Source: Paramecium sonneborni
Taxonomy: Eukaryota > Ciliophora > Oligohymenophorea > Peniculida > Parameciidae
NCBI GenBank assembly: GCA_905182985.1
Contig: CAJJDN010000074.1
Coordinates: forward strand, 390,431 to 454,430
Length of the DNA stretch: 64,000 nt
Reading direction: 5' to 3'
Part shown: positions 1-11,005 of the stretch, one piece after another
Position numbering within the stretch: position 1 is the first letter of the stretch
How the letters are laid out: each line of letters starts with the position of its first letter
Notes under the pieces: generated by a model
What the model saw: only the letters and a program-made list of their open reading frames with translations
The model's database searches: none
Told to the model about the DNA's origin: nothing
Program-made: the position numbers and the translations under genes

Positions 1-175
1 TATAAATGATAACTTATAAAAATTGAATTATTTGATAATAATAATATAAATAGAAAATATTTCATTTTATAGATTGTGTATTTTTAAATTTATTTAAAGC
101 AGAGTGGATTATAAAATTTGAGAATTTTTAATGTGAGTTTAAAAATCTATATTTTTATTTAAATATAAATTCTGA

Positions 176-850
176 ATGAAGCACAATCAACAACTTCCTA
201 ATGCTCACTTACGTAAACACTGGACAAGATTTGTGAAGACTTATTACAATTAACCAGCTGCAAAGAGAAGAAGATAACAAAGAAGATAAGCAAATGCATT
301 AAGTAATTAATATTTTTAGATTAGGCGCTTCACCAAGACCAGTAGAATTGCTTAGACCTGTAGTAAGAGGATAAACAATTAAATACAATGGCGTATAAAA
401 ATTAGGAAGAGGATTTTCATTAATAGAACTTAAGGAAGCAGGACTTAATGCATAATTTGCTAGAACTATTGGAGTTGCTGTTGATCATAGACGCAGAAAT
501 AATAGCTAAGAGGAATTAGCAGTTAATGTTAAAAGAATCAAAGCATATTTATCTAAACTAGTACTTTTCCCAAGAATAGCTGGTAAACCAAAGAATGGTG
601 TTGTTAAAGATTCAGCAAATGATGTTGTTGCTCAACCTGTTACTTAAAATACAAATTCTGAGGTATTTAATAGTTTCATAGTATTTAGGTTATCACTTTT
701 TAAAGAACTCCTAAAAGAGAGAAGGCAACAGTAATATCTAAAGAACTAAGAGCTAAGAATGTATATCGTAGACTTAGATAAGAATGGTATAATGCAAAAT
801 TTGTTGGAGTTAAAGAAAAAAGAAAGAATGCTAAAGAATAAAAGAAATGA
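176..850 (+). CDS. RPL13: 60S ribosomal protein eL13
   Basis: Structural protein of the large cytosolic ribosomal subunit. Three exons (176-302, 325-662, 689-850) with introns of 22 and 26 nt give 208 residues, the usual eL13 length. The family signature is clear: a basic N terminus beginning MKHNQQLPNAHLRKHW, then SPRPVELLRPVVRGQT, GRGFSLIELKEAGL and ARTIGVAVDHRRRN. The C terminus is lysine-rich. TAA codons fall at glutamine positions, which supports the ciliate code. The start was chosen because MKHN is the common eL13 beginning and no upstream in-frame ATG is needed. The TGA stop overlaps the ATG of the next predicted gene by four bases (ATGA). Identification is firm; the first intron could shift slightly. 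Confidence 0.95.
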
Positions 851-1355
851 ATAGTAAATTTATGTACATTTGGATATATTAGATATTTTAAAAAATGAAT
901 TTTCTTTAAATTATCACAAATGCAATAAAAACTATTCAAAAATTGTTAATAATCAAGAAATCAATTAAATATGTGATTACATCATTGACAATATTTATTT
1001 ACAAGATTATTTAGAAAAAGTTATTCTTTATTATATACAAGCATTAACTTTAATTATCTTAGATAGAGCAATTATTAAAATAATCTATTTTTAAAAAAAC
1101 ATTATTCAAATCAATAAACATGATTAAATCTTTAATATTTTATTGAAAAATGAAGAGAACGTATATCAATTAAATAAATAAGTTTAGGAATTATAAAAGA
1201 ATAATATAAATCTTAGGTAATAATTTTTTACTTATGAACAAATGATGAAAGTTTTAATATTCTTAATAAAATTCACTAATTTATTGCCTAATTCTCATAT
1301 AATGAAAAATCGTCTCATTAAAAAAATTTTCAAATTAAATTCGCAAAGAGTGTGA
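847..1355 (+). CDS. Hypothetical protein overlapping the eL13 stop
   Basis: Predicted protein of 159 residues, function not recognised. A seven-base first exon (847-853) is followed by a 29-nt intron (854-882) with good GTAAAT...ATTAG ends, then an open frame to TGA at 1353. Without the intron the frame has no early ATG, so this splice is what gives the start. The middle is helical and hydrophobic (for example YIQALTLIILDRAIIKI), followed by a polar, lysine-rich C terminus. A cyclin-like helical fold is possible but I see no diagnostic motif. The start lies inside the eL13 stop codon, which is odd for a eukaryote and may mean the true 5' end lies elsewhere. Confidence 0.5.
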
Positions 1356-1902
1356 GCTCTCATAATTAATTTTAAAATTCTAAAGTTTTATTTTGTCATA
1401 ATGTATAAATATAGTCTAAAATATTAGAAATTGTGTTACTTAAATATTTTTATTATATAAAAAATTCAATATTTATTAAAAACTCCTTTTTTTTTATTGT
1501 GATAAAACTTAGAAAACTTCCTTTTAACAAATTTCTTTTGACTAGAATAGCTTAAAATACTCTAGTATATAAGAACTTGCTATAATATATAAGAAAAAAT
1601 GATCTAATTTTCAATGTTAAAGTGCTTTCTCTAATATTTGTATTTAAGACTAGTGAATTTCCGGATTTCTTAATAAACACATGAGATTATTATGAACTGT
1701 AATTATTTAAAATATTTCGATTAAAAGTTAATCTCCATTCCTTTAATTAATCATAGAACTTTTTATTTAGAATGCAGATTAAAATATTATATGTAATTTC
1801 AATGTAAGTGTTTTTGTCATCCTATTTAAATCTTTGTCTATTAATTAAATTATTTTGACCAAAACTTCGTCTTTGATATTTACAAGTATTTTGATTTTCA
1901 AA
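1356..1902. other. Intergenic stretch, no gene seen
   Basis: About 550 bases of AT-rich sequence. I see no long frame with plausible composition on either strand, no RNA-gene box motifs and no repeat array. It contains scattered short T and A runs only. Confidence 0.5.
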
Positions 1903-2118
1903 ATGTTTACAGAAACAGAAAATTATAAAAATTTAATTGAGTATGTAATGACAGAATCCGAAAATGATTGTATCGAAGTAAAATTTTAATTGGAGTTTTT
2001 TTAGTTTGATATCAGGATTTGGACTTTTTTTAGAAAAATTAACAATAATTATTAAATTAATGGGAATTTAACATAGTTGTTATATGAGAGAGTGTTCAAA
2101 TATGGGATAAAATCATGA
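1903..2118 (+). CDS. Possible small protein gene
   Basis: Short open frame starting MFTETENYKNLIEYVMTESE and ending at TGA 2116. A 27-nt segment beginning GTAAAATTTT and ending TTTTTTTAG looks like an in-phase intron; with it removed about 62 residues remain. The downstream part (DIRIWTFFRKINNNYQ) has protein-like composition. Its end overlaps the ATG of the next gene, so it could be a misread first exon of that gene, although I found no splice that joins the two frames. Function unknown. Confidence 0.3.
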
Positions 2119-2803
2119 TTCTGAAGTGCAGGTGATCTAGAGTTAATAGAATTTAAATCTAAAACGTCAATTAACAATTGAAAACTAAACATTAAAGACA
2201 ACATAGAAAGAAACAATTTAATTTATTGATATAGATAACTCATTGGAAATGTTGGATGAGAATTAATCAAGTAATTTAGAAAACAATCCAGTACCAGCAT
2301 TTGTCTAAAATAAATAATTGCATCAATTTATGATTCCAAAGAGGGAAAATCGATTTATGTAAGATATTGAGTGTGAAGTTAAAGCTAAGATATAGAAAAT
2401 GTAATTATTTAAAAAAAATAATAGATAAATGTAGGAAAAATTTGAAGCTTTGTAATCTTTTTATTCTGAATAAAATCATTAATAATATCCATCAAAATCT
2501 TAAGAGTGTTCTTCCAAATTTCCAAACTAAAATGAAACAAATAGCAATTTGAATTGGAACCATAGTTCATGTTTAGGGATTGAAAAATTATAAAGTACTT
2601 AATTAGAATGTATTACTGTACCACAAAAAGAGACGAGAGGAATATTAAAAAGTGATTCATAATAAAAATAATCTTAATCTGCAGATGCAAAATCTGGGAA
2701 AGAAACTAATAAGAAAAGAAGAGTTCACTTTTCTTAGGATACAAAATTCAAGAGTGAGGATACTTAGTTATTTTTTAAATGGAGAAACTTAAGAAATATT
2801 TGA
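2102..2803 (+). CDS. Protein with GILK and RVxF PP1-docking motifs
   Basis: Single-exon gene of 233 residues, mostly polar and low complexity, with many Q residues encoded by TAA/TAG. Two short motifs stand out near the C terminus: GILK at residues 180-183 and RVHF at 207-210, preceded by a basic KKR. In established protein phosphatase 1 biology the SILK-type motif ([GS]IL[KR]) and the RVxF motif are separate docking sites on PP1, and regulators such as inhibitor-2, Repo-man and KNL1 carry both. I infer a PP1 regulatory or targeting subunit. The basic cluster could also serve nuclear import. No catalytic domain is seen. No homologue was recognised by name. Confidence 0.7.
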
Positions 2804-3182
2804 TTTATTAATAGTTATTCTCAAAAGTATATTTAAATGTAACAATAATTCTAAGTAAAAATAATTATTGTTTGTTAATTTGAATAAAATAAAAATGAAA
2901 GGTACTTGGACAGTATAGCATTATTTAAGATATTTTTAAAGTTAGTAATAAATAAGTTAAAAGTTATTTGATATGTAATAGAAGTGAAGAGTATTGAGTA
3001 ATAATAAGATGTAAATAGATAATTTATAAGTGTTTTTATAATGGATTATAGAGAAATTCTGATATTTTGAAATGTATATTATTTTTTTCTATTTAAATAA
3101 GAATTTATCAGTAATATAGAAAGGGTTGATTAATAATGATTTAAGTGATTTCTAGAATAAATATCTTTAAATAATATTTTAA
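2804..3182. other. Intergenic stretch, no gene seen
   Basis: About 380 bases between two genes on the same strand. Only very short frames are present (the longest begins MKGTWTVQHY and is about 30 codons). It presumably holds the 3' flank of the PP1-docking gene and the promoter of UBA1, but I recognise no specific element. Confidence 0.5.
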
Positions 3183-6100
3183 ATGCTATAATAGGATACT
3201 AAGTTTGACGAGAATTTATACTCAAGATAGGTAGCTGTGTTGGGAGCAGAAACTTAATCAAAATTGATTTAAATGAAGTGTTTCATTCATGGTTTAAGAG
3301 GGGTATAGAGATATATTATGGCAAGTTGGGATTAGAGATAGCCAAGAATTTGATATTAGCTGGACCAAAATCTGTGACTGTATATGATCCAACAGTGTTG
3401 GCTGTATCAGATTTGGGATCAAATTTTTATGCTACAATTGAGCAAGTAGGAAAGGTGACAAGATAGGATGCAGCAATAAAATAATTGAAAGAATTAAACC
3501 CATATGTCAGTGTGGAAATATATAATGGTTAATTAAATGGTGCTAGTTTGAGTGAATATTCAGTTGTAGTTTTGACTGATGTTTGGGATTAGAAATTTAT
3601 AACAGAAGTAAATGAGGCAGTAAGATAAAAAGGACATGGATTTATTTTAGCTCATTCATCAGGATTATATGGATCAACATTTGTAGATTTTTCAGATGTA
3701 AAATATTGGATAATATTCATTATAGAAATTTTAAATATTTGATCCTAATGGAGAGGAACCAAAACAAGCAATAGTAGCAGGAATAACAAAGGAAGTTGAA
3801 GGCATAGTAAGTACAATAGAAGAGAAAAGACATGGATTTTAGGATGGAGATAGTATTACATTCAAAGAGGTAGTAGGAATGACAGAAGTGAATGAAAAGA
3901 TATTTAAAATAAAAGTAATGATAGAAATATAAAATTAGGTTAAATCACCATATATGTTTAGTATTGGAGATACAACTAATTTTTCATAATATTTAAGAGA
4001 GGGAATAGCTGTTTAAGTAAAGGTTCCAGAAGATATTTAATTTAAATCATTTAATGCTTCATTAAGTCATCCATTTGCTCCAGGTAAGAATGAATTAGAT
4101 TTGATGGATTGGGAAAAGATAGGAAGACCAGAATAATTACATATATCATACAATGCATTATTATAATTCAAATAATAAAATGGAAGATATCCAGGATTGT
4201 TAAATTAGGATGATGCTTAAAAAGTATGGGAATTAGCATAATAAATAAATAATTCAGATAGAGGACAAGGAGCAATTAAAGCAGAATTGGATGAATAATT
4301 AATAAAAAATACAGCATTGTATTTTTAAGCATAAATAACTCCTTTAACTTCATTTTGGGGTGGAATTGTAGCATAGGAAGTAGTTAAATATACAGGTAAA
4401 TTTACACCTATTAGATAATGGTTACATAGTGAATTCTTTGAAGCTTTACCTGAAACTGAAGTGAATAGAACATTATTAAATAATCAATATGATGATTATG
4501 TTGCTATATTTGGAAGAGAAGTTTTATAATAATTATAGAATTCTAAAATATTTATGGTTGGAGCAGGTGCACTTGGATGTGAATATATTAAAATGTTTGC
4601 ATTGATGGGATGTGGAAGTGGAACTTAAGGTTAAGTAACAGTTACTGATGATGATAATATTGAAGTTTCTAATTTAAATAGATAATTCTTATTTAGAAAA
4701 AATAATGTTGGATCAAATAAAGCTGCTACTGCATGTAAAGTTGGTGAATAAATGAATAAAACATCAAAATTCAAATCTTATGCTCTTAGAGTTGGTAAAT
4801 AAAATGAACCAATCTTTAATGATTAATTTTGGGATGGATTAGATTTAACTATTAATGCAGTTGATAATGTCCATGCTAGAAAATATATTGATACATAATG
4901 TTGTTATTATGGTAAACCATTATTTGAAAGTGGAACTCTTGGAACTAAATGTAATTCTTAATTGATTCTTCCAAATTAAACATAATCTTATAGTGAATCT
5001 TAAGATCCACCTGAAGATACTATCCCATTATGTACTTTAAAAAACTTCCCTTATTAAATTGAACATACTATTTAATGGGCTAGAGATTATTTTGCAGGAT
5101 TCTTTGAAGATGGATCTTAAGATTGTATCAAATATCTTGAAAATCCAGTCAATTATCTTAAAAGAATATTAACTGAACTTAAAGCTTAACCAGGAGTTTT
5201 AAGACCAAAATTAGAATCAGTTAAAAAATTTACTTAGGTTGTTAAATAACCATCTTTATAAGCTATTGTGGGTTTAGCTAAGAATATGTTTTAGGATATT
5301 TTCTGTAATTAAATTAAATAATTACTATTTTGTTTCCCCCCTGATCATAGAACATCAGAGGGGTAATTATTTTGGACTAATCCTAAAAGACCACCAACTC
5401 CTATTGAATTTGATTAAAATGATCCACTTCATTAATTATTTATTCATAGTGCTGTTAATATTTTCTCGTAAATATTTGGTTTACCAAAATAAGATAAATT
5501 TGATGATATTGCTAAAATATTACCTTCAATTTCAGTATAAAATTATGTTCCAAAATAAATGTAAATAAAAGAAAATGAAAAAGATTAAAAAGAAGAGAAA
5601 TCTGAAGATGATGAAATATAAATTTAGTAACTAGCTTAAGAATTAGAAAAAATGACTTTAGAAAATAAAGAAGTAACAAAATAATTATAGGAATGTGCTT
5701 TTGAGAAAGATGATCCAACTAATTGGCATATTGAATTCTTATCTGCAGTATCTAATTTAAGAGCAAGAAATTATAAGATTCCTGAAGTACCACCATTTTA
5801 AGTTAAATTAATTGCAGGCAAAATTATTCCTGCTTTAGCTACAACAACAGCAATGATTGTTGGTGCAGTTGGACTTGAAATCTTTAAATTTATTCTAAAG
5901 AAAAATGTTACTAAAATGAGAAATTCATTTATAAATTTGGCTTTACCACTCTTCCTGTTTTCAGAGCCATTACCACCTGGAGAACATTAAGATTAAGCAT
6001 ATAATGTACTATTATTAGGACCAACTAAAGCTATTCCACCAAGTAAATTATTTTAATTATTCTTAGAATGGACAGCTTGGGATAGAATAACTATCAATTA

Positions 6101-6409
6101 ATAAATGACTCTAGGATAGTTCTTAAAGTATTTCAAAGAAAAATATAATGTTGATGTCTCATCAATTACTGTAGATTAATATTTGATTTTCTCCAGTTAT
6201 CCAGCACCATCATAAGAAACGTAAAATTCTTTATTTTATTATTTTTTAGTCTCAATAGAGATCTAGGTAGTTTGTATGCCGAAAGAACAGATTAACAACT
6301 TCCTGCTCATAGAATTTATTTAGATTTAACAGTTGGTGGAGAATTAATGGAAAATGGAACTGAAGTTAATGCTGATATGGCCCCTGTTAAATATCAATAT
6401 AAAAAATGA
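3183..6409 (+). CDS. UBA1: Ubiquitin-activating enzyme E1
   Basis: Catalyses ATP-dependent adenylation of ubiquitin and its transfer to an E1 cysteine, the first step of ubiquitination. Three introns (3303-3325, 3698-3725, 6221-6249) leave 1,048 residues, the normal E1 length. The N-terminal inactive adenylation half begins with LYSRQVAVLG and [12 protein letters not shown]. The active half has the nucleotide loop [17 protein letters not shown] near residue 443 and SNLNRQFLFR. The catalytic cysteine lies in PLCTLKNFP at about residue 600. The C terminus has the ubiquitin-fold domain ([17 protein letters not shown]). An acidic, lysine-rich insert sits between the catalytic-cysteine region and the last third. 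A standard-code reading would stop every few dozen codons. Identification is firm. Confidence 0.96.
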
Positions 6410-6451
6410 GTTATTCAATAAAATAATAAAATTAATATTTAACAGACATTT

Positions 6452-7227
6452 ATGAAAAATACTTCAGCTAGCAAACAAGCTAACAAAACTAATGTACTTA
6501 GAAAATCTGCTGAAAACTTACCACCATTTGTACCAACTACTGAAAAAGATAAAGAAACATCTAAGTTAGCTCATCTAGAAAGTAAATAATAAAATAATAG
6601 TAGTTAATCTAAACAGAGTATGTTTACAATAAGATGCTTTAATGCCATTATTACAAATGATAGAATACATTCCAGCTATTTAAAGAACTGATAGTGTAGT
6701 TAAAGGATTGATGAGAAAGATTGAAGAAAATGAATCAAAAATTTTGAAATCAGAAAAATTACTAGAATCCAAAATTAAAAATCCAGATGGAAATTAAGAT
6801 AAAGACTCCAAAAAGTAGTAAAAACAACTTTAAGAACTTTAAGGCAAAGTCAAAGATATGGAATAACAAATGAATAATCTTTAGAGGTATTACAATAGTT
6901 TATATAAATAGATGGTATGAAGCTAAATTAAAAGAAGAAAATCAAGCATTATAAAGAAATCTTGAACATAAAATTGAAAAATCTAAAAATGAAACATAAA
7001 AATCAGTTGGAACAGATAAAAGAGTTAACACTGAATAATCAAAAACTCATAGTAAATAAGTCTCATAAGTTCAACCTCAATAACCATAAGAATCTTAATA
7101 ATAATATTAATATAATGTGTTATAAGCTGTTGAATAAATAGTGACATCATCATTGAATTAAGTTAGAAATTAAATCCAATCTGAAATAAATGAGCTAAGA
7201 GAACAAGTTATAGCTTCAAAATAATGA
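6452..7227 (+). CDS. Coiled-coil protein, function unknown
   Basis: Predicted protein of about 240 residues beginning MKNTSASKQANKTNVLRKSA. The N terminus is polar. The middle has heptad-like charged helices (GLMRKIEENESKILKSEKLL and KVKDMEQQMNNLQ). A Q-rich segment follows, and a final helix ends NELREQVIASKQ. Two introns are needed. The second, 25 nt (GTATTACAATAG...AATAG), is clear. The first ends with TACAATAAG near 6637 but its start is ambiguous, giving 16 nt or about 31-34 nt in the same phase. No known family recognised; a structural or scaffold role would be a guess. Confidence 0.7.
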
Positions 7228-7255
7228 TACTTATTATTAAATATAGATATATATA

Positions 7256-9529
7256 TCATTATGGCTCTTATTTTATTATTCCTTATCCTTCTCCAGGTTT
7301 CTTTAAATTATGCTATTATCCTTAGTATAAACCCATCATTGGATTAAAATTAGGAAAACTTCCCATTCCCATTTGTTGTAATTGTTATAGATATTATTAT
7401 TACTATAATTGATTTAAACCCATTCCAGCTCCTAATTATTAAGGCAATTGAGATTAAAGTCCCAATTAGGAAGTCAATTGTTAAGCTAAAAATTATTGTT
7501 AAAATTATTAAAAGTTTTAATTCAATAAAGGTTGGTGATTGATTTATCCTTAATTTAATCCCATTCCACCTAAATTTGACATATAATTTTATAATTAAGG
7601 TTAAATTGGATTCCCCATCATACTTGCTTAAAGAGGAAATGGTTATTAATTTAATTATTATTACTATTACAATAGTAATAATTATAATTAGTATTACTGA
7701 AATAAACTAGATTAATCAAGAGGTTATTGAAATTAATAAGGATATCCAGGGTTTATGGATGAAGGTGCTCCCTACTATCCTTAAGAGATAGGTGGATTAA
7801 TTGGTTAGATTGCTGGAATAGTCTATTATCTTCTATAAGATTAATCCTAAATAGATGTTTATTATTGTTGTTATTAGGGAGGTTAAGATGTAGTAAATGA
7901 TTATTATTATACAAGTGATTTCTTATTGAATTGTAATATATTTGATGAATTTTGATTAGGTGCTACTTAAGAAATATTTGGTTTATTTATTATTGTAGGT
8001 TATTAATTTTTAAGTGGTTATGGTTATATTTAAATAGGTTTCTGTTATTATTAATTGATTGTTTAGGCAATAATTTCATTGATAGGATTCTTATCGATAG
8101 TATTCTTAATTTCTGATTGTATTTGAAGATTTTCAGGATTTAGTTTAACTTTCTTAGAAGGGGATGAAGGTTAAATAGGTTAGGGAGGTTGAATAGTTTG
8201 TGGAGGTTATTATTATTGAGGTTATGGAGGTTAAGGTAAATCTGAATCAGAATAATTGTCATCTGATTCATTTGAATCACTCTCACAGAATTTCTAAGTT
8301 AATTGTTTAAAGATCTTTAATAATTAATCAAAACATTATTTATAGTTTTCTAAGATTTCAGATGAATCTCCTAATTTTATAAATTTAGAAGGTATTTAAT
8401 CTTCCTTTCTTACAATCTCTAAACATCCTGTGTTTAGAAAATCTATTGCTTCAGTTACCTTTTTATTTTTATTTTAATCATTATTTTCCTCAATCAATAA
8501 ATAAAATTATTTATCACCAGTTGTATTCAATTATTTAGTTATTATATCTTTAGTTAATTAACTCTATAATTTTTCCATTATTATTTTAATATTTCCCTCT
8601 ACAGTCATAGGATTGTAGTATAGAGAAACACAAGATGAAAATTTAATAATCAAAAATAGAGGATGTTTCACTTTGTGACGAATGTTAGGAGCAGTTAAGT
8701 AATTAAAAAGACTTTCAAAATCATTTTCTATTTCTACATCTTATTCAGTCTTTCTTTTATTCTCTCTTTTAAAATACTTTTTATCTAATAAATCAAAAGT
8801 AAAAGGTTCTGCATGAATATATACTTTTTTTTATTCAGAATTACCAGCACTCTTTCGACTATCTACAAATATAGGAGGAGAAATAGTTGAATTCAAAATC
8901 TAAGGTTTTTCAGTATCAGAATTTTGAATGTAAACACTCATTAATAAATGAAATTTAACACCTTCATTATTATAAGAGGTTGATGCGAATCTCAAAGCCT
9001 ACAATAAGATTTTATAAATTAATTTACTGAAAAATATGCTTGACCATCAATCAGTTCTAATTTACTTGTTCCTCTTAAACCTACATCTTAAAGTATCACT
9101 CGACTTCCGTCTTACACTTTCTTAACAGCATATAATTAAGCAAATAAATTTTTAGGAGATAGTAAAAGTTCTTATGTTTGTGAATCTTTGATCTATTTCA
9201 TATGAAAAAGTCTTTACTTCCAATCTAACAACAATATTTGGCAAATTCCAGCTCTTATGCCAATTCCATCCTAATTCTTCAGAATATTTTAATTGTTTCT
9301 CAGTATCAATAACCAAAGTAACATATGGTTCAGGATAAGCCTATAAAAAGTTTTACATATATTTTTACATCTCCTTCAGGATGAGTCAAAACAATTGAAG
9401 GAGTTGTTTCTATTTATACTTTATTCGAATTGATTGTTAACTCCAGTGTTTGAGTAGCAGGTACCCAATCCCATTTTGATGATTCTAGAACTATTTAAAT
9501 TTACTTTTACCTGTGTTTTAGTTTATCAT
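7256..9529 (-). CDS. Q-rich protein with beta-rich N-terminal domain
   Basis: Predicted 723 residues from five exons; the introns (+ strand 9491-9510, 9341-9368, 9193-9217, 8999-9027) are 20, 28, 25 and 29 nt. Residues roughly 1-270 are a compact mixed beta region with segments such as PYVTLVIDTEKQLKYSEELG, RVILQDVGLRGTSKLELIDG and ISPPIFVDSRKSA. A charged middle follows, then an acidic serine stretch. The last 300 residues are dominated by Q, N and P, with glutamine mostly from TAA. The beta domain ending in PPIxVxSR is reminiscent of immunoglobulin-like DNA-binding domains such as Ndt80/PhoG, and the Q-rich tail would suit an activation domain. That is inference, not recognition. It could equally be another beta-sandwich protein. 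Confidence 0.75.
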
Positions 9530-10095
9530 AGTAGGCAATTTAAAAACGATGTTATATTTAGAAAAAGATTTTATATAATGATTAAAAATGATTTATTGAT
9601 TCTTAGATTTGTAATCCAATATAGTGTAATATGAATATAGTATACAAAGCTTAAATGACGTAAGATCAAAATTTTATATGAATTAAATAAATATTTTATG
9701 AACTAAAAATATTCGAAAATAGAAACTTTAGATCTTACTTACATAAATCATTATTGATATTCTTAATTTATACATAAGTATCATTTCAAAATTATATCTG
9801 TCAAAAATATATATTATTTAACAAAAAAGGCAAGTAATGTTCAAGAACTTATCAAATTAGTCAATCCTTACTTTTTCAATCTAATGCAGATATGTATCTG
9901 ACAATCATTGTGTATCCGAATTCAGATCTCTCATTTAAAAAATATTTAAGGTGAATAAAAAAAATTTTCAATTTATTTATTATGATTAATTAATGTATGA
10001 TTTAAAAAAAAAAAAATTTCATATAATAATTAATTAATAGTTATTGAGGATTATAAGAACAATGTGTAATTATTTTAATTTCCATAAATTTTATA
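9530..10095. other. Divergent intergenic region, no gene seen
   Basis: About 570 bases between two divergently transcribed genes, so promoters for both should lie here. It holds AT-rich sequence with a run of 13 A residues near 10004-10016 and no frame with protein-like composition. No RNA gene motif was seen. Confidence 0.5.
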
Positions 10096-10912
10096 ATGAT
10101 ACCTTAACCACCCCCACCTCCTCCAAAATAAATATAAAAAGAAGATGCTTTTAGGAAAAAATTGATGGAAAAATTTGGTAATTTTGAAGGATCAACAACG
10201 GATGAAATAGAAAAAAAATTAAAGAAATCTGAAGATATTGATGAAACTTGTTTTAGTGAAGCTGATGGAACTGGAGTTTTGGAAAATTAGCCCTTAGATA
10301 CTTCAAATTGTAAATAATGTGAGAGATGTTAAAAATGGATTAAAAATGAATCATATTAACACCATCTTATTTGTCATTCTACAAGAGTAAGGAATTTATA
10401 TATAAATATTATAGATTTTAGATTGGCTATATTTAGGAGCAGCAATAAACTCAGAAAATGAAATTGAACTTGATTTAAGAACTAATGTGACCTATATATT
10501 GAATGCTGCTGCAGAATGCTAAAATTATTATCCTTAAAAATATACATATCTAAAGTTACAATTAATGGACACAATTGGAGAAAACATCCTAGAACATTTC
10601 AATGAAGCTTATGAATTTTTAGGTATGAATTACAAATAATCATAAGAATAATGTAGAAAGGATGGAAAATGCGCATTAGTTCATTGTCAATTAGGAAAAT
10701 CAAGAAGTGCTACAATTGTGATTATGTATTTGATGAAACATTTAGGCATGAACTTACGAGAAGCATTTAAATTTACTAAAGAGAAGCGTTACATTGTCAA
10801 CCCAAATATTGGATTTATTAGATAATTAATATAATTTGATGAATAATTATATGGAAAGAAATCTATCACTGCTCATGAAATCAATCCTTAATGTAGTGTA
10901 GAGTTTGAATGA
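10096..10912 (+). CDS. Dual-specificity protein phosphatase
   Basis: Removes phosphate from tyrosine and serine/threonine. Three exons (introns 10387-10414 and 10623-10646) give 254 residues. A proline-rich start (MIPQPPPPPPK) and an acidic linker precede a CxxC...H-like cluster near residues 78-95 (CKQCERC...HHLICH). The phosphatase domain follows: DWLYLGAA, ILNAAAE, the likely general acid D149 in MDTIGENI, and the active-site loop HCQLGKSRS with nucleophile C180. The next helix, AFKFTKEKR, is typical of this class. The cysteine/histidine cluster ahead of the domain may bind zinc. The specific substrate, for example a MAP kinase, cannot be told from sequence. Confidence 0.93.
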
Positions 10913-11005
10913 TAACAAATATATTCTTTTTTATTCTTCAAAGAATAAAAATATAAAATTGAATAAGTATATGAATAAATTTTATAATTTCTGCAAACTT
11001 TATTC

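Noticed and set aside
700..939. Minus-strand hydrophobic frame in the standard code
   Set aside because: It lies antisense to the last exon of eL13, whose family match is clear.
3278..3466. Separate small gene with GLEIAKNL
   Set aside because: It is a standard-code fragment of UBA1 starting out of phase within a 23-nt intron region.
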